Below are positions 17,506 through 25,766 of a stretch of 64,000 nt of DNA, piece after piece. The notes under the pieces were generated by a model. It was not told the DNA's origin, did not search any database, and saw nothing but the letters and a program-made list of their open reading frames with translations. A program made the position numbers and the translations under genes. Location of the stretch: positions 1 to 64,000 of the forward strand of contig NZ_MCGQ01000009.1 in assembly GCF_002242805.1 (NCBI RefSeq), read 5' to 3'. Source of the stretch: Streptomyces diastatochromogenes. GTDB lineage: Bacteria; Actinomycetota; Actinomycetes; Streptomycetales; Streptomycetaceae. How positions within the stretch are numbered: position 1 is the first letter of the stretch; every line of letters begins with the position of its first letter.

Positions 17506-18129
17506 ATGACTGCCATGACCACCGGTAGCTCCAGCCGCGCCGACGCCAACCGGCGCCGCATCCTCGACGTCGCCCTCGCCGAGCTGCTGCGCGATCCCGA
17601 CGCCTCCATGGACCAGATCGCGCGCGCCGCAGGGGTCGTACGGCGGACGGTGTACGGGCACTTCCCGAGCCGTGAGGCGCTGATCAGCACGCTCGTCGAC
17701 GGGGCGGTCCAGGCGCTGGCGGAGGCGGACGCGGGGGCCCGGGCGGGGGTGGCCGACCCGGCGGAGGCGGTGGCCCGCTCGGTGCTCGCGATCTGGGAGA
17801 TCGCCGACCGCTACCGGCTGCTGGTCGCCCTGGCCCAGCGCACGGTCACCGTGCAGGGCATCCGCGAACGCCTGGCGCCCCTGCGCGAGAACAAGGTGCG
17901 GCTGCTCCAACACGGCCTGGACGAGGGCGTCTTCAGCTCCCCGCTGCCCGCGTCGGCCCTCGCGTACGTGCACGAGCAGATGCTGTTCGCGGTGACGGAA
18001 GCGGTGAACGACGGGCTGGTGACAGCGGAGGAGGCGGGCCGCGCGGCCACGGTCACGGTTCTGACCGCAGCGGGCGTGCCCGCCTCCACGGCCACCGAGC
18101 TGGTGGCCAAGGTGAGTGAGGGGTCGTAG
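17506..18129 (+). CDS. TetR-family repressor of the adjacent efflux pump
   Basis: 207 residues. The N-terminal TetR helix-turn-helix is ANRRRILDVALAELLRDP, then MDQIARAAGVVRRTVYGHFP; the C-terminal ligand domain follows. ATG 17506 has GGAGGGG eight bases upstream; ATG 17515 is an in-frame alternative. It is divergent from the DHA2 exporter with three operators between, the standard drug-responsive arrangement: the ligand, probably an exported toxicant, releases the repressor. The ligand cannot be predicted. Confidence 0.92.
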   Translation: MTAMTTGSSSRADANRRRILDVALAELLRDPDASMDQIARAAGVVRRTVYGHFPSREALISTLVDGAVQALAEADAGARAGVADPAEAVARSVLAIWEIADRYRLLVALAQRTVTVQGIRERLAPLRENKVRLLQHGLDEGVFSSPLPASALAYVHEQMLFAVTEAVNDGLVTAEEAGRAATVTVLTAAGVPASTATELVAKVSEGS

Positions 18130-18140
18130 CGCACAGGGAA

Positions 18141-18230
18141 GCCGGGCGGCTGGGTCAACGGGGGAGACCCAGCCGCCCGGCGGCGGTACCCGGACGCCCG
18201 GCCCGGGTTCAGGCGGGGCCGGACGTCCGG
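18141..18230. terminator. Double-hairpin terminator between convergent tetR and dctA
   Basis: Hairpin 1 has perfect 15-bp arms at 18141-18155 and 18167-18181. Hairpin 2 has 15-bp arms with one mismatch at 18190-18204 and 18216-18230. They fill the gap between the two convergent genes. Confidence 0.8.
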
Positions 18231-18244
18231 AGCTTTCTCAGGGA

Positions 18245-19633
18245 TCAGGCCTTCGCCAGCTCCTTCTCCCCGTCCTCGCGGGGCTCGGGAAGCTCAGCGG
18301 CCGCGCCCTCGTTCTCGTCCAGCAGCGTCGTCTCGTCGAACGGCAGCTCACCCGCGAGAACCTGCCGCACCCGGCCCTTGTCGATCTCCTTGGTCCAGGT
18401 ACCGATCAGCACCGTGGCGACCGCGTTGCCCGCGAAGTTGGTCAGTGCACGGGCCTCGCTCATGAAGCGGTCGATGCCGACGATCAGGCCGACGCCGTCG
18501 ACCAGCGCGGGCTTGTGCGACTGGAGACCGCCGGCCAGGGTGGCCAGACCCGCACCGCTGACGCCCGCCGCGCCCTTGGAGGCGAGCAGCAGGAAGAGCA
18601 GCAGCGGGATCTGCTCGCCGATCGACATCGGGGTGCCCAGGGCGTCGGCGATGTAGAGCGACGCCATGGTCATGTAGATCATGGTGCCGTCGAGGTTGAA
18701 GGAGTAGCCGGTCGGCACGGTGATGCCGACGACCGGCTTGCTGATGCCCAGGTGCTCCATCTTCGCGATGAGCCGCGGCAGCGCGGACTCGGAGGAGGAG
18801 GTCGACAGGATCAGCAGGAACTCGCGGGCCAGGTACTTGAACAGCGTGAAGACGTTCAGTCCGGCGACGACCCGCAGCAGCGTGCCGAGCACGATGAAGA
18901 CGAACAGGAAGCAGGTCACGTAGAAGCCGAGCATCAGCACAGCGAGGCTCTTCAGCGCGTCCAGACCCGCGGAGCCGACGACGGCCGCGATGGCACCGAA
19001 GGCACCGATCGGCGCGGCCCACATGACCATGGACAGGATGCGGAAGACCAGCCGCTGGATGTGCTCGATGCCCCGCAGCACCGGCTGCCCGACCGACCCC
19101 ATGGCCTGCAGCGCGAACCCGGCGAGCAGCGCGACCAGCAGGGTCTGCAGCACCTGGCCCTCGGTGAACGCGGACACGAAGGTCGTCGGAATGATCGACA
19201 GCACGAAGTCGACCGGCGGCAGCGCGTCCGGGGACACCTGCTCGTGTCCGGTCGCCTTGATGGCGTTGGTGATGTGCAGCCCGTCACCCGGGTGCAGCAC
19301 GTTGCCGACGACGAGCCCGATGGCCAGCGCGACCAGCGACATCACGAGGAAGTAGCCGAGGGCGATACCGCCGACGGCACCGACCTTCGCGGCCTTCCGT
19401 ACGGAACCGATGCCGAGCACGATCGTGCAGAAGATGATCGGCGAGATCATCATCTTGATCAGGTTCACGAAGCCGGTGCCCAGCGGCTTCAGCTCGACTC
19501 CGGCATCGGGCCAGATGAGCCCCACGGCGATACCGAGCGCGACCGCCACGATGACGGCGATGTACAGGTAGTGGGTCCGGTCCCGCTTCACGCGGGGTGC
19601 GGCAGGTGCCGTATCGGGGGAACTGGCGGCCAC
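18245..19633 (-). CDS. dctA: C4-dicarboxylate/cation symporter (DctA/DAACS family)
   Basis: A 462-residue glutamate/dicarboxylate transporter fold. It shows the serine-rich hairpin (LSTSSSESALPRLIAKM), the substrate/cation motif GYSFNLDGTMIYM, with Leu where NMDGT is usual, and the second hairpin ASKGAAGVSGAG. It imports succinate, fumarate or malate with protons or sodium. The start GTG 19633 is chosen because AAGGAGG precedes it by seven bases; frames to 19663 or 19681 lack a site. It is divergent from a CitA/DcuS-like sensor kinase, which fits dicarboxylate-induced control. Confidence 0.92.
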   Translation of the reverse strand: MAASSPDTAPAAPRVKRDRTHYLYIAVIVAVALGIAVGLIWPDAGVELKPLGTGFVNLIKMMISPIIFCTIVLGIGSVRKAAKVGAVGGIALGYFLVMSLVALAIGLVVGNVLHPGDGLHITNAIKATGHEQVSPDALPPVDFVLSIIPTTFVSAFTEGQVLQTLLVALLAGFALQAMGSVGQPVLRGIEHIQRLVFRILSMVMWAAPIGAFGAIAAVVGSAGLDALKSLAVLMLGFYVTCFLFVFIVLGTLLRVVAGLNVFTLFKYLAREFLLILSTSSSESALPRLIAKMEHLGISKPVVGITVPTGYSFNLDGTMIYMTMASLYIADALGTPMSIGEQIPLLLFLLLASKGAAGVSGAGLATLAGGLQSHKPALVDGVGLIVGIDRFMSEARALTNFAGNAVATVLIGTWTKEIDKGRVRQVLAGELPFDETTLLDENEGAAAELPEPREDGEKELAKA

Positions 19634-19784
19634 GGCTGCCCTCCTTGACGTCTTCGTCGGCATCACCGGCGTGCGGCTCACGTCCGGGGGTTGTGGGGGA
19701 TGCCGTGACTATCTCCCGCTCTGTGAGGGCGGTCACCCTTCCGTTCATTTAGTTCATGCTTAACCCGAGAGGCACACTGCTGAC

Positions 19785-21401
19785 ATGCGCTTCCCGTCCC
19801 TCCCCCGCCCCCGCAGCCTGGCCGGCCAGCTGTTCGCCATGCAGGCCGTGCTGATAGCGGTGGTCGTGGCCGGGTACGCGCTGTTCACCTACGTCAGCGA
19901 CGAACGGCAGGCCGAGGACGCGGCGGCCCGCCACGCGACGGCCGTGGCCCGCTCGATCGCGGACTCCCCCTCCGTCCGCACGGCGATCCACACCCCCGAC
20001 CCCACCAAGGACCTCCAGCCCTACGCGATGCAGGTCATGCGGGACGCGAACGTCGACTTCGTGACGATCATGACCCCGTCCGGGATCCGCTGGACCCACC
20101 CCGACGAGAAGCAGATCGGCAAGCACTTCCTCGGCCGCATCGGCCCCGCCCAGCACGGCCGCACCTTCACCGAGACCTACACCGGCACGCTCGGCGCGTC
20201 CGTCCGCGCGGTCACCCCGGTGGAGGAGAACGGCAGGGTCATCGGCCTGGTCAGCGCCGGCATCAAGGTGGAGGCGATCAGCGCACGGGTCCGCGGCCAG
20301 GTCACGGCCCTGCTCGGAGTGGCCGGCGTCGCGCTGCTCCTGGGCGCGGTGGGCACGTACGTCGTCAACGCCCGCCTGCGCCGCCACACCCACGGCATGA
20401 ACGCGACCGAGCTGAGCCGGATGCACGACTACCACCAGGCGGCGCTGCACGCGGTCCGCGAGGGGCTGCTCATGCTGGACGGGCAGTTCAGGGTGGCGCT
20501 GATCAACGACGGCGGCCAGGAGCTGCTCGGGGTCGGCGAGGAGGAGGACGTCATCGGCAGGTCGGTGGCGGACCTGGGCCTGCCGGCACCGCTCACCGGC
20601 GCACTGCTGTCGTCGGAGCCACGCGTGGACGAGGTGCACCTGACGGCGTCCCGGGTGCTGGTCGTGAACACCTCACCGGTGTCGGGCGGAGAGCGTCGGG
20701 GCACGGTAGTGACCCTGCGAGACGTGACCGAACTCCAATCTCTGATGGGCGAGTTGGACTCGGAGCGCGGCTTCACCCAGGCCCTGCGCTCCCAGGCCCA
20801 CGAGGCGGCGAACCGCCTCCACACGGTCGTCTCGCTGATCGAGCTGGGCCGGGCCGAGGAGGCCGTGGACTTCGCGACGGCGGAACTGGAGCTGGCCCAG
20901 GCCCTCACCGACCAGGTGGTGGCCGCCGTGAGCGAGCCTGTACTGGCCGCACTGCTCCTGGGCAAGACGGCCCAGGCCAACGAGCGGGGCGTGGAGCTGG
21001 TGGTCTCGGCGGACAGCCGGCTCGACGACGGCGTACTCCCGCCCGAGCTGTCGGCGCGGGACCTGGTGACCGTCCTCGGCAACCTGATCGACAACGCGGT
21101 GGACGCGGCACAGGGCAGTGCGCGGGCCCGGGTGACCGTGACGGCGTACGCCTCGGCCGCCGAACTGGTGCTGCGCGTGTCCGACACGGGACCGGGGGTC
21201 GACCCCGCCCATGCCGACCTGGTATTCCAACGGGGGTTCTCGACGAAGCCGGCGGGACCCGGCGGGCGCGGCCTCGGCCTCGCCCTGGTCCGGCAGGCGG
21301 TCGCCCGGCTCGACGGGACGCTGACGGTGGCGGAGGCCGAGGAGGGCGGAGCGGTGTTCGAGGTGCGGTTGCCGTTGCGCACATCGGTGGGTGGCGGCTG
21401 A
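19785..21401 (+). CDS. CitA/DcuS-type sensor histidine kinase
   Basis: 538 residues. TM1 is around 15-37; the extracytoplasmic PAS/sCache domain (about 40-170) contains FVTIMTPSGIRWTHPDEKQIG and VRAVTPV, typical of citrate/dicarboxylate sensors. TM2 is around 175-200, followed by a cytoplasmic PAS. The phospho-acceptor is His339 (SQAHEAANRLHTV), with ATPase boxes NLIDNAVDAA, DTGPGV and GRGLGLALV. ATG 19785 is preceded by GAGAGG. It overlaps the response regulator start by one base (TGATG). With divergent dctA it likely forms a dicarboxylate-sensing uptake module. Confidence 0.92.
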   Translation: MRFPSLPRPRSLAGQLFAMQAVLIAVVVAGYALFTYVSDERQAEDAAARHATAVARSIADSPSVRTAIHTPDPTKDLQPYAMQVMRDANVDFVTIMTPSGIRWTHPDEKQIGKHFLGRIGPAQHGRTFTETYTGTLGASVRAVTPVEENGRVIGLVSAGIKVEAISARVRGQVTALLGVAGVALLLGAVGTYVVNARLRRHTHGMNATELSRMHDYHQAALHAVREGLLMLDGQFRVALINDGGQELLGVGEEEDVIGRSVADLGLPAPLTGALLSSEPRVDEVHLTASRVLVVNTSPVSGGERRGTVVTLRDVTELQSLMGELDSERGFTQALRSQAHEAANRLHTVVSLIELGRAEEAVDFATAELELAQALTDQVVAAVSEPVLAALLLGKTAQANERGVELVVSADSRLDDGVLPPELSARDLVTVLGNLIDNAVDAAQGSARARVTVTAYASAAELVLRVSDTGPGVDPAHADLVFQRGFSTKPAGPGGRGLGLALVRQAVARLDGTLTVAEAEEGGAVFEVRLPLRTSVGGG

Positions 21402-22096
21402 TGGCGGGTTCTGTTTCGCAACCCATTCGGGTTCTCGTCGTCGAGGACGATCCGGTGGCCGCGGACGCGCATGTGATGTACGTCGGCCGGGTGCCGGGGT
21501 TCGTGGCGGTGGGCAAGGCACACACAGGGGCGGAGGCACGGCGGATCCTGGACCGCACGCCGGTGGACCTGCTGCTCCTGGACCTGCACCTGCCGGACGT
21601 ACACGGGCTGCAGTTCGCGCGGTCGCTGCGGGCGGCCGGATATCACGCGGACGTGATAGCGGTGACGTCGGCGCGGGACCTGGCCGTGGTGCGGGAGGGC
21701 GTCTCCCTGGGGGTCGTCCAGTACGTCCTGAAGCCCTTCACTTTCGCCACGCTGCGGGACCGGCTGGTGCGGTACGCCGAGTTCCATGCGGCGGTGGGCG
21801 AGGCGAGCGGGCAGGACGAGGTGGACCGGGCCCTGGGCGCGCTTCGGGCACCTTCGCCTGCGGCGCTTCCCAAGGGGTTGAGCGGGCCTACTTTGGAGCG
21901 GGTCACGGGGGTGCTTCGGGAGGCTTCGGCGGGGCTTACGGCGGCGGGGGTTGCCGAGGCGGTGGGGATTTCGCGGATCACTGCTCGGCGGTATCTGGAG
22001 CACCTGGTGGAGGCGGGGAGGGCTGGGCGGGAGCCGGTTTATGGGCAGGTGGGGAGGCCGGAGTTGGTTTATCGGTGGGTTTCTCAGGGGCGGTGA
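21401..22096 (+). CDS. CitB/DcuR-type response regulator
   Basis: 231 residues. The receiver domain has the acidic pocket VEDD (15-17), phospho-acceptor Asp61 in LLLLDLHLPD and Lys111 in YVLKPF. The C-terminal half has a winged-helix-like HTH (GLTAAGVAEAVGISRITARR, then YLEHLVEAGRAGREPVYG), as in CitB/DcuR regulators. It is translationally coupled to the kinase. Its last 119 bases overlap the 3' end of the minus-strand NB-ARC gene. Confidence 0.92.
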   Translation: MAGSVSQPIRVLVVEDDPVAADAHVMYVGRVPGFVAVGKAHTGAEARRILDRTPVDLLLLDLHLPDVHGLQFARSLRAAGYHADVIAVTSARDLAVVREGVSLGVVQYVLKPFTFATLRDRLVRYAEFHAAVGEASGQDEVDRALGALRAPSPAALPKGLSGPTLERVTGVLREASAGLTAAGVAEAVGISRITARRYLEHLVEAGRAGREPVYGQVGRPELVYRWVSQGR

Positions 22097-24173
22097 GGGC
22101 TTCGGCTTGGGCGCGGGCTCGGGCGGCTTCGGTTGGGGCGTTGGCGCTGGTGTAGGCGTCGGCGGACTGAAGCCAGTAGGTGCGGGCGTCTTCGGCCTGG
22201 GGGCCATCCGCGAGGCCGAGGCCGAGGTTTTCGAGAGTCAGGCCTACTCCGTACCAATCCTCGCTCTCCCGGGCGATGTCCAGGGCCTTGCCGTACGCCT
22301 CGGTCTCCTCCTCCACACGCCCCGCCGCCCGCAGGGAATTCCCGAGGTTCATCCATGCCGTGCCCTCGCGCTGGCGGTCCCCGACCGCCCGGAAGAGATC
22401 GCGAGCACGGACGTGTGCCTCGATCGCCTCCTCCACGCGCCCCGCCGCCCGCAGAGCGTTGCCGAGGTGATTCCACGCACCGGCCTCCAAGTGGCGGTCC
22501 CCGACGGCCTGGCACAGGTGACGGTCACGAATATGAGCCTCGATCGCCTCCTCGACCCGACCCGTCTCCCGCAGAGCGATGCCGAGGTTCTTCCACGCCA
22601 CGGCCTCACCAAGGCGGTGTCCGACGGCCTGGAAGAGGTCGCGGGCACGGATGTGTGCCTCGATCGCCTCCTCCACGCGGCCCACCTCCTCCAGGGCGAT
22701 GCCAAGGCTGGTGCAGGCAGAGGCCTCGGCAACGCGGTCTCCGGCGCGGTGAGCCGCGTCCTGAGCAACACGGGTGATGGTGATCTTGTCGTCGAAGTAC
22801 CGACGCCTGTCGAGATACTCCGTCAGGCAGAGAGCCAGCTGCACTGACGTGGCCGCGTACCGCTCCTCCCGCGCCCACAACACCGCCGCCACCAGCCCCG
22901 CCCGCTCCCCGTCGAGCCACGCCAGCGCCTGCCCCCGGTCCATGAACCGCTCCGGTTCCGCCATCCCCGGCAGCCACCGCAACCGGTCATCGGCCGCGTA
23001 CGCCCACCGGTGGTAGAACGCCAGCACCCGCTCTCGCGCCGCCTCCCCTTCGTCCCGTAAACCCGCATCCCCCGCCACCACACCAGTCCCGAACGCCCGT
23101 ACCAGGTCATGCAACCGCCACCGCCCACGCCCGCTCCCCCGCTCCACGAGGTGCGCGCGGGCCAGCGCCCTTATGTCCCGCAGCGGAGGAGCCTCGGCCC
23201 CGACGAGCGCGGCGGCGACCTCGTCACTCACCTCGGGCCCCGGCGCGAGAGCAAGCAGGCACAGGAGATGGGCCTGTTCGGGTGGCAGACGGCGGTAGGA
23301 GAGGTCGAAGGCGGCACGGATGCTGCGCTCGCCGTCGTCGAGATGGTCGAGGCGGTCCCGGGACTCGGTGAGTTCGTCGACGAGTTCCGAAAGTGGCTTG
23401 TCCTGGTCCTCCGCCAACAGGGCTGCGGCGATCTGCAGGGCCAGCGGAAGATGCCCGCACAGAAGGGCAAGCCGCCCGGCGCCCTCGGCGTCGTCGGCGA
23501 CACGTCTGTCGTCCGGATCGGCGATCCTCAGGGAGAGGTCGAGGAGGTCGTACGAACCATCGGGCGTGAGCTGCTCCAAGGGCACCCGTCTGGCGCCGAG
23601 TTGAGCGAGGCGGTCCCGGGACGTGACGATGACCCGGTGCCGGGTCCCGCCCGGAAGCAGGGGCCGTACCTGATCCGGCGAGGACGCGTTGTCGGCCAGG
23701 ATCAGCACCGCGTCCCGCTCGGCCAGCCGCGACCGATAAAGCACGGCCCGCTCATCCGCCGTAGCCGGAATGTGCTTCGACTCGACCCCGAGAGCCCGCA
23801 GCAGTGACTGGAGTGCCTGGTTCGCCGTAACCGGAGCATCGTCGTAACCGTGGAGGTCCACGAAGAGAACCCCACCCGGAAACCACCCCTCCGCCCGAGC
23901 CGCGTACGCCGCCTCCACCGCCAGCACGGTCTTGCCGATGCCGCCCAGCCCCGACACTGCGGTGACGAGCACGGCCTGAGGCTCACCCGGACCGGCCGCC
24001 GGGTTCAGCGCATCGCGCAGTCGGGCCATCTCCCGTTCGCGACCCGTGAACCCCGCCGCTCTCGCAGGCAACGCATCCAACGCCGTAGGCGCCGGAGCCT
24101 GCTGCAGGTACTCCGCTTTCCCGATGACCGTCCCTCTGAACTCCCCGTCCTGGAAGTGGATGTGATCGCTCAC
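21978..24173 (-). CDS. NB-ARC/TPR STAND ATPase with N-terminal tag (NLR-like)
   Basis: 731 residues. A short tag comes first (residues 5-19, HIHFQDGEFRGTVIGK-like), then a linker and an NB-ARC ATPase. Walker A is GLGGIGKT with Lys81, Walker B is AVLILADN near 155-162, sensor IVTSRDR near 182, and the GHLPLA box sits at 240-245. A winged-helix region (RRLPPEQAHLLCLLA, then WRLHDLVRAFG) is followed by about four 40-residue TPRs (480-660, consensus WxxLGxALxxxGRVEEAIEAH) and a Pro-rich tail. These are STAND switch proteins that oligomerise when the TPRs sense a ligand. It overlaps the upstream membrane-protein gene by ATGA, so the two are co-translated. It converges on, and overlaps, the response regulator gene. 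Confidence 0.88.
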   Translation of the reverse strand: MSDHIHFQDGEFRGTVIGKAEYLQQAPAPTALDALPARAAGFTGREREMARLRDALNPAAGPGEPQAVLVTAVSGLGGIGKTVLAVEAAYAARAEGWFPGGVLFVDLHGYDDAPVTANQALQSLLRALGVESKHIPATADERAVLYRSRLAERDAVLILADNASSPDQVRPLLPGGTRHRVIVTSRDRLAQLGARRVPLEQLTPDGSYDLLDLSLRIADPDDRRVADDAEGAGRLALLCGHLPLALQIAAALLAEDQDKPLSELVDELTESRDRLDHLDDGERSIRAAFDLSYRRLPPEQAHLLCLLALAPGPEVSDEVAAALVGAEAPPLRDIRALARAHLVERGSGRGRWRLHDLVRAFGTGVVAGDAGLRDEGEAARERVLAFYHRWAYAADDRLRWLPGMAEPERFMDRGQALAWLDGERAGLVAAVLWAREERYAATSVQLALCLTEYLDRRRYFDDKITITRVAQDAAHRAGDRVAEASACTSLGIALEEVGRVEEAIEAHIRARDLFQAVGHRLGEAVAWKNLGIALRETGRVEEAIEAHIRDRHLCQAVGDRHLEAGAWNHLGNALRAAGRVEEAIEAHVRARDLFRAVGDRQREGTAWMNLGNSLRAAGRVEEETEAYGKALDIARESEDWYGVGLTLENLGLGLADGPQAEDARTYWLQSADAYTSANAPTEAARARAQAEALTAPEKPTDKPTPASPPAHKPAPAQPSPPPPGAPDTAEQ

Positions 24174-24727
24174 CCCGCCCGGCCTCCACTCCTGAACGGC
24201 AGGGCGTACTGAACGATGTACACCCCCAGCCCGAGCACCGAGACCGCCTCCGGAACGGAGAGAATCACCAACCCGGTCGAGGCGTCATCCCCCACCCAGT
24301 ACACGATCAGCGCACTCAACGGCACGACGCAGAAAGCCAGCAGGTCGATCACGCACTGCATGACCTTCCGCGAAACCCGCCGCGCATCCCCCCGATGGGC
24401 GACCTCCCACTTGAAGACCTCACCCCCCTCCACCTGAACCATCTCAGCGAGCCGAGGCCCCAACTCCCCCCGCACATAGGCCCCGATGGCCGAGATCTTC
24501 TGGTCATTGACGAGATACGTCCACCCGAGCACCACACACACCGGCGGCAGCGCCAGCAACATCGCGGCCTGCTTGGCCTGCGCGGCGGCGGCGATCACGG
24601 CAGCCACGACGGTGAGGGTGACGTACAGCAGATTGTCCCGGAACCCGATCCGCGTCTTCTGCTCGTCCTTGATCGTCTGGTACTCGGTGAGCAGCAACTG
24701 CCCCACCGTTACGTCCCGTTCCGCCAC
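24170..24727 (-). CDS. Four-helix membrane protein, candidate effector of the NB-ARC ATPase
   Basis: 185 residues with two membrane hairpins: helices at about 33-50 and 53-72, then 123-144 and 155-176. A cytoplasmic middle segment (residues 76-120, including RLAEMVQVEGGEVFKWEVAH) separates them. I do not recognise the family. Start GTG 24727 has AAGGGG six bases upstream. It ends with ATGA overlap into the NB-ARC gene, so stoichiometric co-production is likely. By analogy with NLR-like conflict systems, a membrane effector (pore or anchor) controlled by the STAND ATPase is my inference; a transport role is not excluded. Confidence 0.78.
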   Translation of the reverse strand: MAERDVTVGQLLLTEYQTIKDEQKTRIGFRDNLLYVTLTVVAAVIAAAAQAKQAAMLLALPPVCVVLGWTYLVNDQKISAIGAYVRGELGPRLAEMVQVEGGEVFKWEVAHRGDARRVSRKVMQCVIDLLAFCVVPLSALIVYWVGDDASTGLVILSVPEAVSVLGLGVYIVQYALPFRSGGRAG

Positions 24728-24760
24728 TCGCGCCCCTTCCCCCGGCAGTACCTTAAGAGT
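24728..24760. promoter_or_regulatory. Compact divergent promoter of the NLR-like locus
   Basis: Only 33 bp separate the two GTG starts. On the plus strand TACCTT (24749-24754) matches a TANNNT -10 box and lies six bases before GTG 24761, so the nucleosidase mRNA may be leaderless. The minus-strand gene has a Shine-Dalgarno site inside the same segment. Confidence 0.45.
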
Positions 24761-25603
24761 GTGCCGCAGACGAAGCCGACTGTTCTGATCCTGACCGCAC
24801 TGGCGCTGGAGTACACGGCGGTGCGGGCGTACATCGAGGACCGCGAGGAACGCGTCCACCCGAAAGGAACCCGCGTCGAGATCGGCAGGCTGCCCGACAG
24901 CCCCTGGCAGGTCGCGGTCAGCGAGTTGGGTGTGGGCGCCGAGCGCGCCGCGGCGCTCGCGACACAGCTCATCGAGTGGCTGCATCCACAGGCTGTGTTC
25001 TTCGTGGGGGTGGCCGGCAGTCTGAAGGACGACATCAACATCGGTGACGTCGTCGTCGGCACCCAGGTGTACGAGATCCACAGCGGCAAGCAGACAGACG
25101 AAGGCTTCAAGGTCCGCCCCAAGGCCCTGCCCAGCTCCCACGCACTGGAGCAGGCGGCCCGTTCGGCGGCGCGGGACCTGGAGGGCGTGGAGGTGCACTT
25201 CGCGCCGATCGCGACCGGTGACGTCGTACTGGCCGATTCCGAGTCCGACATCGCACGGCACATCGAGTCGCACTACAACGACGCCGGTGCGATCGAGATG
25301 GAGGGGTCCGGAGCGGCCAACGCGGCCCATTTCAACGGACAGTTGGACGCCCTGGTCATCCGAGGCATCAGCGACCGCGCGGACGCGAACAAGCGCAAGG
25401 CCGACGCCGGCGGCTCGCAGAAGCGGGCGGCGGCGCAGGCGGCTTCGGTGACGGTGGCGGTGCTGCGCAAGCATCTGCCTCGCGACGGGGGTTCCGGCGA
25501 CTCCGAGGAGGGTCCCCAAGCGGGTTCCGGGGGCGACCACATCGACTTCCGGGGCGGGACCTTCTACGGGCCCGTCATCGGGAAGCAGGTCGGAGGCCGG
25601 TAA
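24761..25603 (+). CDS. Nucleoside phosphorylase/nucleosidase-fold protein with C-terminal tag
   Basis: 280 residues with the PNP/MTAN fold. It has FVGVAGSLKD then IGDVVVG (82-99), the substrate motif AIEMEGSGAANA with Glu181, and GISDRAD with Asp205 as likely proton donor, so the active site looks intact. After a Gly/Ser-rich linker the protein ends in HIDFRGGTFYGPVIGK (260-275), closely matching the N-terminal tag of the minus-strand NB-ARC protein. The start GTG 24761 may be leaderless. The frame stops at TAA 25601, and the NB-ARC/TPR frame continues directly in +1 phase. PNP domains are common N-terminal effectors on fungal NB-ARC/TPR NLRs; a role as nucleotide-degrading effector is inferred. 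Confidence 0.85.
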   Translation: MPQTKPTVLILTALALEYTAVRAYIEDREERVHPKGTRVEIGRLPDSPWQVAVSELGVGAERAAALATQLIEWLHPQAVFFVGVAGSLKDDINIGDVVVGTQVYEIHSGKQTDEGFKVRPKALPSSHALEQAARSAARDLEGVEVHFAPIATGDVVLADSESDIARHIESHYNDAGAIEMEGSGAANAAHFNGQLDALVIRGISDRADANKRKADAGGSQKRAAAQAASVTVAVLRKHLPRDGGSGDSEEGPQAGSGGDHIDFRGGTFYGPVIGKQVGGR

Positions 25604-25766
25604 GGGCACGATCCACGGCCCGGTTCCCCGCGCGACCGCCACCCTGCCGCCCCGCCCGCTGGGCTTCACCGGCCGGTCGGCGGAACTGGACCGCCTGCTC
25701 CCCCACCTCGCACCCGGCGAGTCCGATACGACCGCACTCCCGCTCCTCATCTTCGCCGTCACCGGC

